From NCBI GenBank assembly GCA_046350455.1, contig JAXMAM010000010.1, forward strand, positions 21,921 through 85,920: 64,000 nucleotides of DNA, given 5' to 3'. The position numbers and the translations under genes were made by a program. This DNA is from CAZXGD01 sp046350455. Lineage in GTDB: Bacteria > Planctomycetota > Phycisphaerae > Phycisphaerales > SM1A02. The notes beneath the pieces are model-generated. The model worked only from the letters and a program-made list of their open reading frames with translations, was not told the origin of the DNA and did no database searches. Below are positions 27,207-36,043 of this stretch, one piece after another; position 1 is the first letter of the stretch, and every line of letters begins with the position of its first letter.

Positions 27207-30200
27207 ATGCACGACGGTTGCACGCACGGTCAACAGCCCGCACAGGACGAGCAGTCGTCCAAGGGCGCACCCGCACGGCGCTCTGCCTACTGGCGTTCGT
27301 TTGAGCAGGTGGCGCAGACAGAGGAGTTCCAGAGCTTCATGCAGCGGGAGTTCCAGCCCGGCGCAAGCGAGCTGGAAGGGGACGATCGCCGCCAGTTCAT
27401 CAAGATCATGGGCGCGTCGTTTGCGCTGGCTGGCCTGGCGCTGGCTGGCTGCCGCCGCTGGCCCGAGAGCAAGATCGCGGAGTACGCGTCGCGTCCGGCC
27501 AATCGCACGCCTGGCGTGCCAGTGAAGTACGCCACCAGCTATGAGCTGGGCGGCGTGGGCGTGGGCGTGCTGGCCACCAGCTACGACGGCCGCCCCATCA
27601 AGCTGGACGGAAATCCAGCGCATCCAGGCTCGCCGCTGGCGGGTGGTGCTGCGCAGATTGACCCAGCGCTGCTGGCCAAGCGTGGCGCACCGCAGGTTGG
27701 TCCATCCTCCGCCATCACCCAGGCCCGCGTGCTGGAGCTGTACGACCCAGAGCGCAGCCGCACCGTGATGAACAGCGGCAAGCCCTCCAACATGGCTGGC
27801 TTCAACGCCTGGCTGGGTGAACGCCGCAACGCGTGGAAGAGCGCGCAGGGCAAGGGCCTGGTGGTGCTGGCAGAGCCCAGCAACTCGCCCACCATGCAGG
27901 ATCTGCGCTCGCGTCTGCAGGCGCAGTATCCGCAGATGACTTGGGCCACCTGGTGCGCGGTCAACGACGACACGCAGCGCGCTGGCACCACCATGGCCTT
28001 CGGCAGCGCCATGCGCGCGCATCCGCGCTTTGACACCGCCAAGGTGGTGCTGAGCCTGGACGCAGACTTCCTGAACACAGAGCCCAACGCAGTGGCCAAC
28101 GCCCGCGCGTGGGCGGCAGGCCGCTCGCTGGTGGCGCGCCAGAACGGCGCGCTGTCGGCTGTGGATCCAGGCAAGGCCACGCAGAGCCGCGTGTACCAGG
28201 TTGAAGGCCTGCTCACGCTCACGGGCATGAACGCAGACCAGCGCATCGCCGTGCGTCCATCGCAGGTGGCGGCGCTGGCGGCGTCCATCGCAGACCGCGT
28301 GGGCGTGGACGCAGCGCGCGCGCTGGGTGCGCAGGCACCCAAGCTGGGCGAGCACGAGCAGGAAGTGCTCGACGCGCTGGTCAACGACCTGAAGGCGGCT
28401 GGCAAGGATGCGCTGGTGGTGGCCGGCATGCGCCAGCCTGCCATCGTGCACGCGCTGGCCGCTGCCATCAACGCCAAGCTGGGCGCTGCTGGCAACACGG
28501 TCACCTACACCGCTGCACCGGGCGATCTCTGCACCGACAGCATCAAGCGCGTGGCAGACATGCTGAACAGCGGCAGCGTGGAAACGCTGATCATCCTGGG
28601 CGGCAACCCTGTCTACGACGCGCCTGCAGACCTGGCCTTTGGCAACGCCATGGCCAAGGCGCGCAACGTGGCGCATCTGTCCTTCCACCGCAACGAGACC
28701 AGCCAGAACGCTGCGTGCACCTGGCATGTGCCAGCCGCGCACTTCCTGGAGAGCTGGGGCGACAATCGCGCATGGAACGGCACCATCGGCCTGCAGCAGC
28801 CGCTCATCGAGCCGCTCATTGATCCAGCGCAGGGCGGGCTTGCGCCCATCGAGTTCTGCTCCGCCATGCTGGGCGAAGGAGACACCAGCGGCCGCACGCT
28901 GGTGGCGCGCACGCACCAGGCCCGCATGGGCATGACTGGCAGTGCGTTCGACTCGGCCTGGCGCCAGCTGCTGGACGTGGGCGTGGTGTCCGGCACCGCA
29001 GACTCCACCTCCGCACCAAGCGTGAGCACCAGCGCGCTCAGCAGCGCGGCCTCTGCCGCAGCCAGCAGCGCTGCTGCCAGCGGCAACGAGCTGGCCATCT
29101 TCACAGACGGCCGCATGTTCGATGGCCGCTTTGCCAACGTGGGATGGCTGCAGGAGCTGCCAGACCTGGTCACCAAGATCACCTGGGACAACGCGCTCCT
29201 CATGTCTGCCGCCACGGCGGCCGCCATGGGCGTGAAGAACGGCACCATGGTGGACCTGTCGCAGGGCGGCGCTCGCCTTGAGGCAGCCGCATGGATCGTG
29301 CCAGGCATGGCGGACGGCGTGCTGGGCCTCTCGCTGGGCCACGGCCGCGGCGAGGCTGCTGGCACCCTTGGCGCCAACGCAGGCTTCAATGTCAACGTGC
29401 TGCGCACCACGGCAGCGCCGTGGATCGTGCCCAGCGTGACAGCCGCTGCTGGCGCCCGCACCTACGCCTTTGCGCACACGCAGGACCACGGCGTGACGGA
29501 AGCTGTCATGCCAGAGGTTCCAGCAGGCAGCATTCAGGAGCGCCTGCCCACCCTGATTCGCGAGGCGTCGCTGGCGCACTACAAGGAGCACCCAGACTTC
29601 GCCAAGCACGCCACGCACGTGGCGCACCGCCTGTCGCTGTGGGAGGAGAGCAACCTCTCTGGCGCCAAGCACCGCTGGGCCATGACTATTGACCTGGCCA
29701 CCTGCACAGGCTGCAGCGCCTGCGTCACCGCCTGCCAGGCGGAGAACAACATCCCCATCGTGGGCAAGGACCAGGTGGGCCGCGGCCGCGAGATGCACTG
29801 GATCCGCGTGGACCGCTACTTCAAGGGCGGGAACACAGCCAAGCCAGATGGCTTCCGCTTCCAGCCTGTGACCTGTGTGCAGTGCGAGAACGCTCCATGC
29901 GAGCAGGTGTGCCCCGTGGCGGCCACCATGCACGACAAGGACGGCCTGAACAACATGGTCTACAACCGCTGCATCGGCACCCGCTACTGCAGCAACAACT
30001 GCCCCTACAAGGTGCGCCGCTTCAACTTCTTTGACTTCCACCGCCGCGACCCGGTGCGCGAAGGCGGAATCATGATGACGGAGCCCGAGTACTACGTGGA
30101 AGAGGGTCCCAACGAGTGGCTGCGCATGCAGTTCAACCCGGATGTCACCGTGCGCATGCGCGGCATCATGGAGAAGTGCACCTTCTGCACGCAGCGCATC

Positions 30201-30560
30201 CAGCAGGCCAAGATCGCTGGCAAGAACGCGTGGGTCCGCAAGGGTGGCGTCTCCTCCGGCCAGCCGGCCTTTGACATCGAGGACGGCATCATCCAGACCG
30301 CGTGCCAGCAGGCGTGCCCCACGGGCGCCATCGTCTTTGGCGACCTGAACACCGCCACCAGCGACGTGGCCGTGCTGCAGCGCACGCCGCGCGCCTACGG
30401 CATGCTGGAAGAGCTCAACACCAAGCCACGCCTGCAGTACCTGGCACGCGTGGCCAATCCGGCCATTGACCACGGCGAGAGCGAGCACGGTCACCCACAC
30501 GACCACGGCGATCACTCGCATGGCAATGAAGGCGCCGCAGCGCACGGAGCACATTCATGA
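27207..30560 (+). CDS. actB: alternative complex III subunit ActB, molybdopterin-oxidoreductase-like/ferredoxin fusion
   Basis: This 1117-residue protein fuses a molybdopterin-oxidoreductase-like domain to a C-terminal ferredoxin domain. A twin-arginine sequence RRQFIK (61-66) precedes a hydrophobic stretch ending LALAGC (C82), so it may be exported by Tat and lipidated. Ferredoxin motifs include CTGCSACVTACQ, CVQCENAPCEQVCP, CIGTRYCSNNCPY and CTFCTQR...CQQACP, which would bind up to four Fe-S clusters. The N-terminal half lacks an obvious cluster motif or Mo ligand, as known for ActB. The ATG at 27207 has a GAGGAAG ribosome site upstream. Its stop overlaps the start of actC. Confidence 0.95.
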   Translation: MHDGCTHGQQPAQDEQSSKGAPARRSAYWRSFEQVAQTEEFQSFMQREFQPGASELEGDDRRQFIKIMGASFALAGLALAGCRRWPESKIAEYASRPANRTPGVPVKYATSYELGGVGVGVLATSYDGRPIKLDGNPAHPGSPLAGGAAQIDPALLAKRGAPQVGPSSAITQARVLELYDPERSRTVMNSGKPSNMAGFNAWLGERRNAWKSAQGKGLVVLAEPSNSPTMQDLRSRLQAQYPQMTWATWCAVNDDTQRAGTTMAFGSAMRAHPRFDTAKVVLSLDADFLNTEPNAVANARAWAAGRSLVARQNGALSAVDPGKATQSRVYQVEGLLTLTGMNADQRIAVRPSQVAALAASIADRVGVDAARALGAQAPKLGEHEQEVLDALVNDLKAAGKDALVVAGMRQPAIVHALAAAINAKLGAAGNTVTYTAAPGDLCTDSIKRVADMLNSGSVETLIILGGNPVYDAPADLAFGNAMAKARNVAHLSFHRNETSQNAACTWHVPAAHFLESWGDNRAWNGTIGLQQPLIEPLIDPAQGGLAPIEFCSAMLGEGDTSGRTLVARTHQARMGMTGSAFDSAWRQLLDVGVVSGTADSTSAPSVSTSALSSAASAAASSAAASGNELAIFTDGRMFDGRFANVGWLQELPDLVTKITWDNALLMSAATAAAMGVKNGTMVDLSQGGARLEAAAWIVPGMADGVLGLSLGHGRGEAAGTLGANAGFNVNVLRTTAAPWIVPSVTAAAGARTYAFAHTQDHGVTEAVMPEVPAGSIQERLPTLIREASLAHYKEHPDFAKHATHVAHRLSLWEESNLSGAKHRWAMTIDLATCTGCSACVTACQAENNIPIVGKDQVGRGREMHWIRVDRYFKGGNTAKPDGFRFQPVTCVQCENAPCEQVCPVAATMHDKDGLNNMVYNRCIGTRYCSNNCPYKVRRFNFFDFHRRDPVREGGIMMTEPEYYVEEGPNEWLRMQFNPDVTVRMRGIMEKCTFCTQRIQQAKIAGKNAWVRKGGVSSGQPAFDIEDGIIQTACQQACPTGAIVFGDLNTATSDVAVLQRTPRAYGMLEELNTKPRLQYLARVANPAIDHGESEHGHPHDHGDHSHGNEGAAAHGAHS

Positions 30561-32044
30561 CGACGGTCCCGCTCAACCAAGATGGCAACCACGATCCGCG
30601 CCTCCGCGGCTTTGTGGACATTGACAACACGCAGGACACGCCAGGCGTCCGTGCGCCGCTGGTGCTGCAGACCGGAAAGTTCGGCGATGTCACCCAGTGG
30701 GTGGCCAAGCCAGCCGAGGATCCGCGGCCTCCGTTCGCGTGGACCTTCATGTTCGTGGTCAGCATGGCGCTGGTGGCCTTCCTGGGCTTCTGCGTCACGT
30801 ATCTGATCTTCACCGGCGTGGGCGTGTGGGGCCTGAACAACCCAGTGATGTGGGCCTTTGACATCACCAACTTCGTGTTCTGGGTGGGCATTGGTCACGC
30901 AGGCACGCTCATCAGCGCCATCCTCTTCCTGTTCCGGCAGAAGTGGCGCACGGGCATCAACCGCTTTGCAGAAGCCATGACCATCTTCGCGGTCATCTGC
31001 GCAGGCCTGTTCCCAGGCATCCACGTGGGCCGCGTATGGCTGGCCTACTGGCTCTTCCCCATTCCCAACCAGATGGAGATGTGGCCCCAGTTCCGCAGCC
31101 CGCTGCTGTGGGACGTCTTTGCCGTGGGCACGTACTTCACCACCTCGCTGCTGTTCTGGTACCTGGGCCTGGTCCCAGACCTGGCCACCATGCGCGACCG
31201 CGCCAAGGGCAAGATCCAGCAGTTTGCATATGGCCTGTTCGCCATCGGCTGGCGCGGCAGCAACCGCCACTGGCACCGCTATGAGCGCGCCTACCTGCTG
31301 CTGGCAGCGCTGGCCACGCCTCTGGTGCTCAGCGTGCACAGCGTGGTGTCCTTTGACTTTGCCACCAGCCAGCTGCCTGGCTGGCACACCACCATCTTCC
31401 CGCCGTATTTCGTGGCGGGCGCCATCTTCAGCGGCTTTGCCATGGTGGTCACCCTGGCTGTCCCGGCCCGCGAGCTGTTTGGTCTGAAGGACCTGATCAC
31501 GCTCCGCCACCTGGACAACATGAACAAGATCATCCTGGTGACGGGCTGCATGGTGGGCTACGCCTACTCCATGGAGTTCTTCATCGCGTGGTACTCGGGT
31601 GCGCTGTACGAGAAGTTCGCGTTCATCAACCGCGCGTTCGGCCAGTACGCCTGGGCCTACTGGATCATGGTCAGCTGCAACGTCATCACGCCGCAGCTCT
31701 TCTGGTCCAAGAAGATCCGCACCAGCATCCCCATCATGTTCGTCCTCAGCCTGGTGGTGAACGTGGGCATGTGGTTCGAGCGCTTCGTCATCATCGTCAC
31801 CAGCCTGGCCAACGACTTCCTTCCCAGCAGCTGGGACAAGTTCGTCCCAACCTGGGTGGACATCGGCACCATGCTGGGTGCATTCGGCCTGTTCGGCACG
31901 CTGTTCCTGCTCTTCTGCCGCTACCTGCCCATGGTGGCCATCGCTGAAGTGAAGGGCGTGATGCCGCAGGCAGACCCGCACTGGTCTGGCTACAGCCACG
32001 GCCAGAGCCACACCAGCGCGCAGCACACTGGAGGTCACGCGTGA
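30557..32044 (+). CDS. actC: alternative complex III subunit ActC (NrfD-like quinol-interacting membrane subunit)
   Basis: This 495-residue integral membrane protein of the NrfD/PsrC family has about ten helices and is expected to bind quinol. A soluble N-terminus of ~60 residues precedes the first helix (FAWTFMFVVSMALVAFLGFC). Histidine-containing elements such as FWVGIGHAGTLISA and FPGIHVGRVW are typical of ActC. It overlaps actB by four bases and actD by four bases, so the operon is tightly coupled. Confidence 0.95.
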   Translation: MTTVPLNQDGNHDPRLRGFVDIDNTQDTPGVRAPLVLQTGKFGDVTQWVAKPAEDPRPPFAWTFMFVVSMALVAFLGFCVTYLIFTGVGVWGLNNPVMWAFDITNFVFWVGIGHAGTLISAILFLFRQKWRTGINRFAEAMTIFAVICAGLFPGIHVGRVWLAYWLFPIPNQMEMWPQFRSPLLWDVFAVGTYFTTSLLFWYLGLVPDLATMRDRAKGKIQQFAYGLFAIGWRGSNRHWHRYERAYLLLAALATPLVLSVHSVVSFDFATSQLPGWHTTIFPPYFVAGAIFSGFAMVVTLAVPARELFGLKDLITLRHLDNMNKIILVTGCMVGYAYSMEFFIAWYSGALYEKFAFINRAFGQYAWAYWIMVSCNVITPQLFWSKKIRTSIPIMFVLSLVVNVGMWFERFVIIVTSLANDFLPSSWDKFVPTWVDIGTMLGAFGLFGTLFLLFCRYLPMVAIAEVKGVMPQADPHWSGYSHGQSHTSAQHTGGHA

Positions 32045-32658
32045 GCACTGCAACCCACGAAGCCCCCAAGCCAGCCACCGGCGCGCAGCCGCGGCAGGGC
32101 CACCTGTACGGCCTGCTGGCGGAGTTCGACAACCCTGCCCAGCTGGTGCACGCCGCCGAGAAGGTGCGCGATGCCGGCTACCGCTACTGGGACTGCCACA
32201 CGCCGTTCCCGGTGCACGGCCTGGACCAGGCCATGGGCGTGCGCCGCACCATCCTGCCAGTGCTGGTCTTCATGGCCGGCGCCACCGGCACGCTGACGGG
32301 CCTGGGCCTGCAGTGCTTCACCAACGGCACCAGCCTCACGCTGTGGGCGCTGGTGTGGGTGACGGGCTACCCCTTCCTCATCAGCGGCAAGCCGCTGCTC
32401 AGCATTCCAGCGTTCATTCCCATTGTGTTCGAGCTCACCGTGCTGTTCTCGGTGCTCAGCACCGTGGGCCTGGTGTTCCTGCTGAACGGCCTGCCGCGCC
32501 TGCACCACCCGCTGTTCCGCAGCGACCGGTTCCTGCGCGCCACGGACGACAAGTTCTTCATCTCCATCGAGGCGCGCGATCCGCGCTTCTACCGCACCAA
32601 GACCGAGCAGCTCCTCAAGTCGCTCGGCGCCGCATCTGTGGAAGCGGTGGAGGACTGA
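32041..32658 (+). CDS. actD: alternative complex III subunit ActD (DUF3341)
   Basis: This 205-residue protein has two membrane helices in the middle (starting near LPVLVFMAGATGTLTG and FELTVLFSVLSTVGLVF) and soluble ends. The N-terminal soluble part, LYGLLAEFDNPAQLVHAAEK followed by VRDAGYRYWDCHTPFPVHGL, is the DUF3341 signature. ActD is a structural membrane subunit of the complex without cofactors. Start overlaps actC by four bases; the next gene begins one base after the stop. Confidence 0.94.
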   Translation: MSTATHEAPKPATGAQPRQGHLYGLLAEFDNPAQLVHAAEKVRDAGYRYWDCHTPFPVHGLDQAMGVRRTILPVLVFMAGATGTLTGLGLQCFTNGTSLTLWALVWVTGYPFLISGKPLLSIPAFIPIVFELTVLFSVLSTVGLVFLLNGLPRLHHPLFRSDRFLRATDDKFFISIEARDPRFYRTKTEQLLKSLGAASVEAVED

Positions 32659-32659
32659 C

Positions 32660-33370
32660 ATGCTGAATTTCAAGCTCCCCCGATTTCTGGTGTACACGCT
32701 GCTGGTGCTGACAGTGGCTGCTGTGCTGCCGCCGCTGATCTTTGCGCGCGTGCGGGCCACGCCAAGCCCCAACCGCCCCGTGCATCTGATCTGGGACATG
32801 GACTTCCAGAACAAGTTCAAGACCCAGGTGCCCAACCCGCTGTTCGCCGACCATCGCGCCATGCGTCCGCTGGTGGCTGGCGCTGTGGCGCAGGGCGAGT
32901 CCTACACCGACACCCACCTGTACGAAGGCGTGGTGGACGGCCAGTGGGCCACCGCGCTGCCGCAGAGCATGAAGATGGATGCAGCGCTGCTGAAGCGCGG
33001 CCAGGAGCGGTTCAACATCTACTGCTCTGCGTGCCACGGCTACGCCGGCTACGGCAACGGCGCGGTGAACACGCGCGCCATGGAGCTGGTGTCCAACGCA
33101 GCCGGCCCTGTGAACGGCACCACCTGGGTGGCTGCCAAGAACCTGCATGACGACACCGTGCTGGTCCAGCCCATGGGCCAGATCTTCAACACCATCACCC
33201 ACGGCATCCGCAACATGGCTGGCTACGGCTCGCAGATCCCCACGCCGGATCGCTGGGCCATCGCTGCCTATGTCAAGGCGCTGCAGCTGAGCCAGAACGC
33301 AACCATGTCCACCGCCGCCACAGACCCAGCGCCCGCTGCTGGCGAACTGGCCGCTGCCCACAACAACTAG
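32660..33370 (+). CDS. actE: alternative complex III subunit ActE, monoheme cytochrome c
   Basis: This 236-residue protein has one N-terminal hydrophobic segment (about 8-28) and a single heme-binding motif, CSACH, followed by GYAGYGNG as in class I cytochromes. A likely methionine ligand lies further on in the NMAGYGSQIP region. It is expected to face the periplasm and hand electrons on towards the oxidase. It sits between actD and actF in the conserved operon order. Confidence 0.93.
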   Translation: MLNFKLPRFLVYTLLVLTVAAVLPPLIFARVRATPSPNRPVHLIWDMDFQNKFKTQVPNPLFADHRAMRPLVAGAVAQGESYTDTHLYEGVVDGQWATALPQSMKMDAALLKRGQERFNIYCSACHGYAGYGNGAVNTRAMELVSNAAGPVNGTTWVAAKNLHDDTVLVQPMGQIFNTITHGIRNMAGYGSQIPTPDRWAIAAYVKALQLSQNATMSTAATDPAPAAGELAAAHNN

Positions 33371-33393
33371 TCATCACGGCCGACCTCACTGCC

Positions 33394-34698
33394 ATGGCAA
33401 CCCACTCATCATCCACTGCCGACGTCCTCTCCGACAGCAACATCGTCGGCACCCGCATTCCTGTCCGCGAGCACATCGCGCTGGTCGTGGGCGTGGTGTT
33501 CCTGGCCATCTCCATGTGGCTGGGCTACCAGTCGCAGGATCCTGGGCACTTCGCCAAGGTCTATCTGCAGAACTTCATGTTTGTGCTGGCAGTGGCCCTG
33601 GGCTCGTTCTTCTTTGTCTTCGTGCAGTACGCCACCCGCGCTGGCTGGAGCGTGGCTGTGCGCCGTCCAGCAGAGTGCGTCATGCAGAACCTGCGCTGGA
33701 TGTGGATCCTCTTCCTGCCAGTGGCCTACCTGGGCTTCACGGGCAAGCTGTCTGTCCTCTTCCCGTGGGCGGATCTGGCTGCGCTGAATCAGGAATCTCC
33801 TGCTGAAGCGAAGCTGGTGACAGCCAAGTCTGACTTCCTGAACGAGCAGTGGTTCTTCATCCGCGCTGGCATCTACTTCCTGGTCTGGTTCCTCCTGGCC
33901 TCGTTCTTCTGGCGCTCCTCGGTGCGCCAGGACGCCACCGGCGACGTGCGCCTGACAGAGCGCGCGCAGACCATGGCCTACCCAGCGGCCATCCTCTTTG
34001 GCATCACCATCACGTTTGCCGCCATTGACTGGATGATGAGCCTGAACCCAGCGTGGTTCAGCACCATGTTCGGCGTGTACTTCTTCACGGTGTGCTGCAC
34101 CGCTGGCATCAGCTTTGTCACACTGGTGTGCCTGGCGCTGCAGCGCGCTGGCTACCTGCAGGGCATCATCACTGCAGAGCACTACCAGGACCTGGGCAAG
34201 ATGCTCTTCGCCTTTGGCGTGGTGTTCTGGGCGTACATCGCCTTCAGCCAGTACATGCTCATCTGGTACGGCAACATTCCAGAAGAGACCACCTGGTACC
34301 TGGCCCGCCAGCTGGGCGGCTGGACCTGGGTGAGCGTGGCCCTCCTGGTGGGCCACTTCATGCTGCCCTTCCTCTTCCTGATCTCGCGCTGGACCAAGCG
34401 CTGGCGCGGCACGCTGGCGCTGGGCGCAGCGTGGATGCTGGCCTTTGCTTGGGTGGACGTGTACTACCTGGTCATGCCGGAGATCCCGCATGGCCTTGAC
34501 CAGTACGCCACCTACAACCAGCTGGCAGAGAAGTTCGCCGACACCTCCACGCACCTGGCCGACCCGCTCAACTGGACCATGCTCATCGGCATGTTCGCGT
34601 TGCTGATGGCCGGCACGGCTGCGGCTGCGCGCCGCCACCCGCTGGTGGCCAAGCGCGACCCGCGCCTGGCTGACAGCCTGCACTTCCAGAACATGTGA
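33394..34698 (+). CDS. actF: alternative complex III subunit ActF (NrfD-like, second membrane subunit)
   Basis: This 434-residue membrane protein with about ten helices is related to ActC but shorter. It shows the family pattern ITFAAIDWMMSLNPAWFSTM and QYMLIWYGNIPEETTWYLAR. ActF forms the second large membrane subunit of the complex. The ATG at 33394 follows the actE stop by 23 bases; an eleven-base gap separates it from the next small gene. Confidence 0.94.
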   Translation: MATHSSSTADVLSDSNIVGTRIPVREHIALVVGVVFLAISMWLGYQSQDPGHFAKVYLQNFMFVLAVALGSFFFVFVQYATRAGWSVAVRRPAECVMQNLRWMWILFLPVAYLGFTGKLSVLFPWADLAALNQESPAEAKLVTAKSDFLNEQWFFIRAGIYFLVWFLLASFFWRSSVRQDATGDVRLTERAQTMAYPAAILFGITITFAAIDWMMSLNPAWFSTMFGVYFFTVCCTAGISFVTLVCLALQRAGYLQGIITAEHYQDLGKMLFAFGVVFWAYIAFSQYMLIWYGNIPEETTWYLARQLGGWTWVSVALLVGHFMLPFLFLISRWTKRWRGTLALGAAWMLAFAWVDVYYLVMPEIPHGLDQYATYNQLAEKFADTSTHLADPLNWTMLIGMFALLMAGTAAAARRHPLVAKRDPRLADSLHFQNM

Positions 34699-34709
34699 GC
34701 CCACCAACC

Positions 34710-35096
34710 ATGAGCACCACAGAACAGAGCGAGTTCGTGACAGCCACCGGCGTCCGCTGGGACGACCCGGAAGAAGGCAAGACCTGGTTGGTCTCGCTGA
34801 TCGGCATCGTCGTCCTCTGCGCCCTTGTGATCTTCCTGAGCGTGGTGTTCTTCCGCGCCGAGACCACCGAGGTGGAGCAGAAGGTGGTGGACAAGAGCTG
34901 GGAGTCCCTGCAGGCTGCCAAGCGCGCGCAGCTGGACCTCTTGACGCAGAGCAACGCCTACACCGTGGAAGTGGGCGGCAAGCAGATCAACCGCCAGCGC
35001 ATTCCCATCACCCAGGCCATGGAGAAGCTGGCCGCTGATCCACGCATGGCGGCACCTGCTGCCAGCGCGTCCGCTGCGCCAGCCGCCAAGCCTTGA
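34710..35096 (+). CDS. small single-helix membrane protein in the ACIII-oxidase operon
   Basis: I do not recognise a named family for this 128-residue protein. It has a short polar N-terminus, one transmembrane helix (about residues 27-48), a soluble helical segment beginning ETTEVEQKVVDKSWESLQAA, and an Ala/Pro-rich tail. A tryptophan-containing GVRWDDPEEGKTW lies just before the helix. Position between actF and the SCO gene suggests an accessory subunit or assembly factor of complex III or of the oxidase. That is an inference from context. Confidence 0.75.
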   Translation: MSTTEQSEFVTATGVRWDDPEEGKTWLVSLIGIVVLCALVIFLSVVFFRAETTEVEQKVVDKSWESLQAAKRAQLDLLTQSNAYTVEVGGKQINRQRIPITQAMEKLAADPRMAAPAASASAAPAAKP

Positions 35097-35113
35097 ACTT
35101 CTGTGAGACCCGC

Positions 35114-36019
35114 ATGACCCTTCGCCTACCCAACCGCGCCTTGCAGCACGCCACAGCGGCCATCGCTGCTGTGGTGGTGTCGTGCCTGTGCGCGCCAGCT
35201 GGGGCGCAGGGGGCCTATGGCGGCGCGTACCGCCCGCCAGTGGCCACCACCGATCCAATCCCAGAGCTGCAGGACGTGACCATCCTGGACAAGCCCAACT
35301 CGCAGCTGCCGCTGGACGCCACGCTGGTGACGGACGACGGCCGCACTGTGACGCTGCGCGACGTGCTGCCCAAGGATCGTCCCGCCATCCTGCAGCTGGG
35401 CTACATGCGCTGCCCGCAGCTCTGCAGCCTGGTCATGAACGCGCTGGTCCGCGGCATGCAGGGCGTGGACTGGACCGTGGGCAAGGAATTCGACGTCATC
35501 TCCATCTCCATCAACCCAGATGAGAAGCCAGAGCTGGCTGCAGGCAAGAAGGCTGGCTACGTGGCTGAGTACGGCCGCACCAGCGGCGGCGCAGGGGCTG
35601 CGGGCTGGCACTTCATGACGGGCGACGACGCAAACATCCACCGCGTGGCCGACGCGGTGGGCTTCCAGTACAAGCGCCGCCCCGATGGCGAATACAGCCA
35701 CGCTGCCGCAGTCTTCCTGATCACGCCCGATGGCCGCCTGAGCCGCACGCTGTACGGCGTGCGGTACGAGCCAGAGACGCTGCGCATGGGCCTGCTGGAG
35801 GCCTCAGAAGGGCGCATTGGCACGGCCATGGACCGCTTCATTCTCTGGTGCCACGTGTACGACCCCAACTCGGGCGGGTACGTGCTCATGGCCATGCACA
35901 TCATGCAGCTGGGCGGACTGCTGACCATCGCCCTGATGGGCGGCACGCTTGGCTACCTGTGGTGGCGCGAAGCCAGCCGCCGCAAGCTCGCCGCTCCGCT
36001 CTCAGCCACGCACGCCTGA
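35114..36019 (+). CDS. SCO1/SenC-family copper chaperone, C-terminally anchored
   Basis: SCO proteins deliver copper to the CuA site of cytochrome oxidase. This 301-residue protein has an N-terminal export signal (about 10-33) and the thioredoxin fold with the copper ligands CPQLC (C100, C104) and His (about H176 in DDANIHRV). Unusually, a C-terminal helix (MQLGGLLTIALMGGTLGYLW) provides a second membrane anchor. The ATG at 35114 was preferred over an upstream TTG overlapping the previous gene. It lies directly before coxB, the CuA subunit. Confidence 0.92.
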   Translation: MTLRLPNRALQHATAAIAAVVVSCLCAPAGAQGAYGGAYRPPVATTDPIPELQDVTILDKPNSQLPLDATLVTDDGRTVTLRDVLPKDRPAILQLGYMRCPQLCSLVMNALVRGMQGVDWTVGKEFDVISISINPDEKPELAAGKKAGYVAEYGRTSGGAGAAGWHFMTGDDANIHRVADAVGFQYKRRPDGEYSHAAAVFLITPDGRLSRTLYGVRYEPETLRMGLLEASEGRIGTAMDRFILWCHVYDPNSGGYVLMAMHIMQLGGLLTIALMGGTLGYLWWREASRRKLAAPLSATHA

Positions 36020-36043
36020 CGAACATCCCATAGGTCCATCCTC

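Noticed and set aside
26922..30554. A 1210-codon open frame on the minus strand opposite actB
   Set aside because: actB on the plus strand has strong family motifs over its full length; the antisense frame is a shadow caused by high GC at third positions.
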